Source: Aureobasidium sp. EXF-3400 (taxonomy: Eukaryota; Ascomycota; Dothideomycetes; Dothideales; Saccotheciaceae). Taken from it: 11,200 bases of DNA. Location of the stretch: contig SWBL01000690.1 of the NCBI GenBank assembly GCA_024195585.1, positions 1-11,200 on the forward strand. Direction: 5' to 3'. Shown here piece by piece: positions 7,531 to 11,200 of the stretch. Below the pieces are notes generated by a model. That model saw only the letters and a program-made list of their open reading frames with translations, was not told where the DNA came from and searched no databases. Numbering within the stretch: position 1 is the first letter of the stretch; every line of letters begins with the position of its first letter. The position numbers and the translations under genes were made by a program.

Positions 7531-8790
7531 ATGAATGTGGTAACAAAAGCAATTGCCAAGCAGTCTGACATCACATACTGGGAGTTGCAGAGAAGGTTAC
7601 TACCGCATGGGCTACATATCTTCGCAGAGATGAGTATGTTGGGAAGGCATCATGATGAAAATCTCTACAACGAGGATGGCATTCCAGCATGGGCGTATTG
7701 CAGATCAGGAAGCTTGCTCAATGCTCAAGTTAATTTTGCGAAACCAGAGGTGATGTATCATCGAGCACTTTCAAGGTACGAGAAAGCACTAGGAGCAAAG
7801 CACACGGACACACTAATGTCACTCAACAATTTGGGCAACCTTTACGTCGATCAGGGCAAGCCAACGGAAGCAGAGGCGATTTACAAGCGAGCATCTTCAG
7901 GGTACGAGAAGGCACTCGGAGGAGAGCATACGTTCACGCTCAGTTTTGTCAACAACCTCAGCAACCTCTACAGAGCACAGGATAAGCTTGCAGAAGCAGA
8001 AGCGATGTACAAGCGAGCACTAGCAGGGTACGAAGAGGCGCTCGGAGCAGAGCACACGTCTACGCTTGACACAACCAATAATCTAGGCTTTCTCTACCTT
8101 GACCAGATCAGGCTTGCAGAAGCAGAAGAGATGTACAAACGAGCATTAATAGGGTACGAGAAGGCATTCGGAGCAGTGCACATGCATACGCTCCGCGCAG
8201 TCAATATACTAGCCCATGTTTGTCGCAACCGGCACTACCTCCACGTTACCTCGATGAATAGATCCAAGGTTCAGCCTTCACTTTGTGTATACAAAGGAGA
8301 TACTGCCTTCAAATTCTTCATTCCTGTCTACCGCTTGTGGATCGAGCGGCGTCAGGTAAGAGATCGACTTTCGGGACACCTTGGACACATGCTTTTGTCG
8401 TTAGGGAGTCTCGATGAAGCTGTCATTGCTTTCGAGCAGCAGATCGATGAGAGTCACGAGGGCAGTTTTCACAGAGGTGTGGTATGTGACGGCTGCAATA
8501 ACTCGTTGCGACTGCCAAGCATCCGCTATGTCTGTGTATCGTGCAACGACGTCGACTTGTGCCCCAATTGTCATCAGGATCATGAGCTGGAAGGACGCGT
8601 AGGCAGGGATATGCCGAAATGCCAGGATCATGCCTTCGTAGCAGTGTCTCGCGACATATGGTCAACATTGCCATCCAGAGCTGCGCTGGCTGACGGGACC
8701 ACTGCCGAAGAGTGGATGCACAGATTGCTGGTGTCGTTCATCGAGAGCAAAGCTTCATCGCGACCTGATACGACATGGACTCAAGAGTAA
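7531..8790 (+). CDS. TPR-repeat protein with C-terminal ZZ zinc finger (NLR back half)
   Basis: From ATG 7531 the frame gives 419 residues to TAA 8788-8790. Residues 16-27 (YWELQRRLLPHG) match the hinge before the TPRs of fungal NB-ARC-TPR receptors. Three full 42-residue repeats and part of a fourth follow (about 83-230), each reading like YEKALGxxHTxTLxxxNNLxxLYxxQ...AEAEAMYKRAL. These are kinesin-light-chain-type TPRs that bind protein partners. After a spacer with IAFEQQI comes a ZZ-type finger: C319/C322, C335/C338, C344/C347, with H351, C364 and H367, and the NDVDLC core. ZZ fingers bind peptides. The NB-ARC is absent, so this is a 5'-truncated NLR or a stand-alone adaptor. The frame is open from 7411, and a 54-nt in-phase intron (7510-7563, GTGAGT to AAGCAG) is possible, so the true start is uncertain. 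No stop or frameshift is seen. Confidence 0.8.
   Translation: MNVVTKAIAKQSDITYWELQRRLLPHGLHIFAEMSMLGRHHDENLYNEDGIPAWAYCRSGSLLNAQVNFAKPEVMYHRALSRYEKALGAKHTDTLMSLNNLGNLYVDQGKPTEAEAIYKRASSGYEKALGGEHTFTLSFVNNLSNLYRAQDKLAEAEAMYKRALAGYEEALGAEHTSTLDTTNNLGFLYLDQIRLAEAEEMYKRALIGYEKAFGAVHMHTLRAVNILAHVCRNRHYLHVTSMNRSKVQPSLCVYKGDTAFKFFIPVYRLWIERRQVRDRLSGHLGHMLLSLGSLDEAVIAFEQQIDESHEGSFHRGVVCDGCNNSLRLPSIRYVCVSCNDVDLCPNCHQDHELEGRVGRDMPKCQDHAFVAVSRDIWSTLPSRAALADGTTAEEWMHRLLVSFIESKASSRPDTTWTQE
7777..8220 (+). repeat. 126-bp tandem repeats encoding TPR units
   Basis: Units start at the TAC of the YE(K/E)A motif at 7777, 7903, 8029 and 8155, spaced exactly 126 bp (42 codons). Three units are complete and the fourth decays after about 20 codons. 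The units are close in sequence but not identical, with conserved blocks such as gtacgagaaggca and gcagaagcag. Arrays like this in fungal NLRs can change copy number by unequal exchange. Confidence 0.85.
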
Positions 8791-8992
8791 AGCACGAGAA
8801 GTCATGATGTCTGCTTCTAGTGTCTGCGAGAGCCATAGGAATCCTGTGCATGTCACTGTGTTGGCCGTTCCAATCAACCTTATCTAGCCCTACATCTGGT
8901 GAATTCTAAGATGATTACTTCGAGATCCTTCAGGCTACAGCGTAGAGTCGCTACAAACAGTCGTGGTGCTGGTTCTTGCTATCAACATTCCC
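8791..8992. other. Spacer between TPR-ZZ gene and hAT element
   Basis: About 200 bases hold the 3' flank of the TPR-ZZ gene. Nothing coding is seen. The last eight bases before the proposed transposon end (8985-8992, acattccc) are the candidate target-site duplication. Confidence 0.35.
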
Positions 8993-8995
8993 CAG

Positions 8996-9160
8996 AGTTG
9001 CCCATGGATGGATATCCATATCCAGTCTACTGGATTTTATCCAATGGCTATCTATGGATTGGATCAACCGTCTCTATCCAACGGTTATCCATGGATGGAT
9101 CAACGGGCGTGGATCCATTGGATATATCCACTGATCCATTGGATTGGCTGGATTTACCCC
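8996..9160. repeat. Dense TGGAT/ATCCA subterminal motif cluster
   Basis: In about 165 bases I count 11 TGGAT and 8 ATCCA (its reverse complement), several joined into palindromes such as TGGATATCCA and ATCCATGGAT. Mixed-orientation short motifs next to the end are typical subterminal transposase-binding sites of hAT elements. Long open frames across this stretch are by-products of the repeat and code for nothing. Confidence 0.7.
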
Positions 9161-9171
9161 GGAGTTACCCC

Positions 9172-9194
9172 ATTAGGCTAGATACTAGCCTAAT
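9172..9194. repeat. Perfect 10-bp inverted repeat with 3-nt loop
   Basis: The arms are ATTAGGCTAG (9172-9181) and CTAGCCTAAT (9185-9194) around ATA. It lies between the TGGAT cluster and the transposase promoter region and could form a hairpin or cruciform, or be a protein site of the transposon. Confidence 0.6.
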
Positions 9195-9430
9195 TAAGCA
9201 ACATCAGATAGATTAGATAAAGCGGAGACGACCGCTCCCCCAGAGTTGAATCATAACATCTATCCAACTTCAGCTTCAAACTTCCCTTTTTGTCAACAAA
9301 CACGCGCCACCCCTGAACACCACAACCACAACCTCTACTCAAGCTAATAGCTTTTCTTAATGTATGAATTGGACAATTCCCTGCTGTTTCACGCTCTGAC
9401 CATTGAAATCAGACTACAAATGCCTTCGCA
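9195..9430 (+). promoter_or_regulatory. hAT transposase upstream region
   Basis: This 236-base stretch between the hairpin and the transposase start becomes rich in C and A toward its end (accacaaccacaacctc), as fungal 5' leaders often are. It includes a second copy of CCCCAGAGTTG at 9238-9248. No clear TATA box can be named. The assignment as promoter/leader is by position only. Confidence 0.3.
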
Positions 9431-11200
9431 ATGGCCGCCCCCCTCCGCCGATCAAAAAGTTGTGATTCGCGCGTCGAGATGTCACAATTCACCATTCGGG
9501 ACCTCTTCTCTCAACCATCACAACCATCTCAGTCCTCGCAGCCCTCGCAGCATCCTTCCTCTACGTCCTCCTTCGCCCTACCAAGCGAGGACTCGACACG
9601 CACCTCGCTAACATCCGGAGACTCTCGCATCCAAAGCAATGTCGCCGACTACTCACCTAACACCCCCTCCTTCCTCGAATACTACCAGGATATCGATTGG
9701 CAGCGTATCAAAGGCAGATGGGGACCCGCTCCTGGTGGCAGAGGCAAAGGAACAAGCCCTATCTGGGCCTATGGATGGCGCATTGCTGAACACGATACCA
9801 ATAAAGTCCATTGGCTCTGTCGCCGATGCTACCAAAAGAGAATTCCTACCAAGCCGTACGTCTCTGGCTCCGGCACCGCAAGCATCCATGTACACCTTAA
9901 GAACAAGCATGGCATTACACAAGAGAAGGAGGATCAGACTCAAACAAAGAAGCGAACCATTGCAGAGGTCCTCTCAGAACAACCGACACTTACCGAAGCT
10001 ATCAACAAGTATTACACACGCTTCGATCCAGCAGAGTTTCGAAGCCTAATCATCAATTGGGTCATCCATGATAATCAAGCATTCAGAGCCGTGGATTCCA
10101 TGCATTTTAGAGCATTACTTAGCTATCTACAACCGGCAGTAGAGCGCTTCAACTACGTCCCCCATCGAACAACTATCCAGCGCTGGATCAAGACTGGATA
10201 TCGCAGTTCTCTGCCTCTTATACAGGCAGTACTTGATGCTAGCGAGAGCAAGATCCATTGCAGTTTCGACATCTGGACCTCTCGCAAGATGGTCGCCTTT
10301 TGTGGCATCCATGTTCACTTCCTCTACAAGGGCAAATACAAGAGTCTACTGCTCGCATTACCTCGTCAGGTTGGCTCTCACTCAGGTGCCAATATTGCTG
10401 CTGGAATTATGGAAATCTTCAACACCTTTGAGATCACCTCGAGTCGCATTGGCTACTTCGTATCAGACAATGCCCATCCGAACAACACCTGTATGGAGGA
10501 CCTTGCCGTACGCTCTGAGTTCAGCTACGAAGAACGACGACTGCGCTGCGCTGGCCATGTTATCAATCTTATCGCTAAGATAATGCTCTGGGGCGAGGAC
10601 AAGAAGGCGATAGAGCCTAAGGACGATTCTTCAGTCAACACTGACGCTGATGCTATTGCCCTAAAGGTCCTTCAGATGTTCAGAAGGCGAGGTCCCCCTG
10701 GCAAACTACACAACGTTATTGTATGGATCTGTCGCTCCTGCGGCAATCGAGAGCGTCTCCATGAATGGCAGGTCAAGCTCGGTCTACCTACACACGAGCT
10801 TATCCGTGACAATACTACGCGCTAGAACTCTACTTTTAACTTATTCAAGCGTGCTATCGAGCAGCGAGGACCAATCGAAGGAATGCTAGATGAGGAGCTC
10901 CGGAAGTGGCATTAACTCAAGGCGAACTGGGACGGAGGAACTCGCACCCAAAAGCCACCAGAACAACCGGCTATTATTGATGATTACTTGACCGCTGACG
11001 ACTGGTCAATGATCATAGAGCTTATGAAGCTGCTTGAGCCACTTGAGCAAGCAACTCAGCGGTTACAAGGCCAGGGCGACGGCAGTAGCCACGGATCTAT
11101 CTGGCAGATCATACCATGCTTCGAAGGTCTACTTACCTTCTTTGAGGGTCTCCGCACTCACTACAAGGTTGCGCCACCCTCTAATACACTCAACGTGTCT
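9431..11200 (+). pseudogene. hAT transposase with BED finger, two nonsense codons, 3' end missing
   Basis: The reading frame runs from ATG 9431 (or ATG 9479, starting MSQFTIRDLF) to the right edge, 590 codons, broken only by TAG 10823-10825 and TAA 10913-10915. Domains, counted from 9431: a Ser/Gln/Pro-rich low-complexity start (about 27-60); a BED zinc finger (C130, C133, H155, H160) that would bind the subterminal repeats; helical insertion; then the RNase-H-like core with first Asp D280 in CSFDIWTS, second Asp D346 in FVSDNAHPNN, and the RCAGHVINLIAK motif. The third acidic residue and hATC domain are past the edge. The TAG sits exactly where the conserved Trp of the DNxTRWNST motif belongs (TGG to TAG), and the TAA follows ...ELRKWH (probably CAA). 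Both changes are CpA to TpA on one strand, as RIP makes. No introns are seen. Confidence 0.88.

Larger units (their letters stand above)
8993..11200 (+). mobile_element. hAT-superfamily DNA transposon, 5' part, runs off right edge
   Basis: The element is defined by the BED-finger hAT transposase at 9431 onward and by a subterminal region packed with TGGAT/ATCCA motifs. The proposed left tip is CAGAGTTGCCC at 8993, which fits the (C/T)A(A/G)NG start usual for hAT terminal inverted repeats. The right terminus and the hATC dimerisation domain lie outside the window, so tip and target duplication cannot be confirmed. Two nonsense codons in the transposase show that this copy cannot move by itself. 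Confidence 0.7.

Noticed and set aside
8899..9216. Two overlapping frames rich in Trp, Asp, Ile and Pro
   Set aside because: They are created by the TGGAT/ATCCA repeat cluster, not by a gene.
9360..10049. Frames at 9360-9611 and 9639-10049 in the +1/+2 registers
   Set aside because: They are shadows of the transposase frame, which has the BED finger and catalytic motifs.
10127..10583. Frames on either strand at 10127-10318 and 10233-10583
   Set aside because: They overlap the RNase-H-like core of the transposase and lack any motif of their own.
1..11200. tRNA, rRNA, CRISPR, LTR or bacterial-type elements
   Set aside because: None was seen by eye on either strand: no clover-leaf, no regularly spaced repeat-spacer array, no long direct repeats flanking a retroelement. 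A tRNAscan or repeat search was not possible.

Overview
The window looks like an accessory, gene-degrading region of a filamentous ascomycete (Pezizomycotina) genome. The evidence is the short introns of about 50-85 nt with GTATGT, GTAAGT or GTGAGT donors, CTAAC or CTGAC branch sites and CAG acceptors; a fungal NLR-type architecture (alpha/beta-hydrolase tail, NB-ARC P-loop, TPRs, ZZ finger); a fungal DUF7587-like protein; an MFS drug/polyamine-type transporter; and a hAT transposon with dense TGGAT/ATCCA subterminal motifs. I see no bacterial operon signals, tRNA, rRNA or CRISPR.

Layout, left to right. (1) 2-217 (+): 3' end of a coiled-coil protein that enters from the left. (2) 255-1054 (-): unrecognised three-exon gene with matching splice phases, broken by one stop and one extra base. 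(3) 1377-1810 (-): ambiguous coding-like segment. (4) 1765-3043 (+): two-exon gene for a 409-residue DUF7587-like protein, the best intact gene. (5) 3264-3668 (+): doubtful hydrophobic ORF. (6) 3675-4081 (-): unrecognised, frameshifted and stop-containing gene. (7) 4312-5214 (-): broken NLR front half (hydrolase-domain tail, then P-loop). (8) 5335-7065 (-): four-exon MFS transporter pseudogene with all splice sites kept but two frameshifts and two stops. (9) 7531-8790 (+): TPR array plus ZZ finger, the back half of an NLR, without its own NB-ARC. (10) 8993 to the right edge (+): 5' part of a hAT element whose BED-finger transposase carries two nonsense codons.

How the parts relate. The NLR front half (minus, ending at 4312) and the NLR back half (plus, starting near 7411-7447) lie in opposite orientation on either side of the MFS pseudogene. 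One inversion of about 4312-7446 would bring the two broken ends together, although most of the NB-ARC would still be missing. Several of the nonsense codons in the NLR, MFS and hAT genes are of the kind produced by CpA-to-TpA change, which fits RIP-like (repeat-induced point) mutation. This is an inference from the codons and not a measured index. The window reads as a graveyard of allorecognition/immune-receptor and transport genes beside a dead DNA transposon, with the DUF7587-like gene and the TPR-ZZ gene the only long frames without visible damage.
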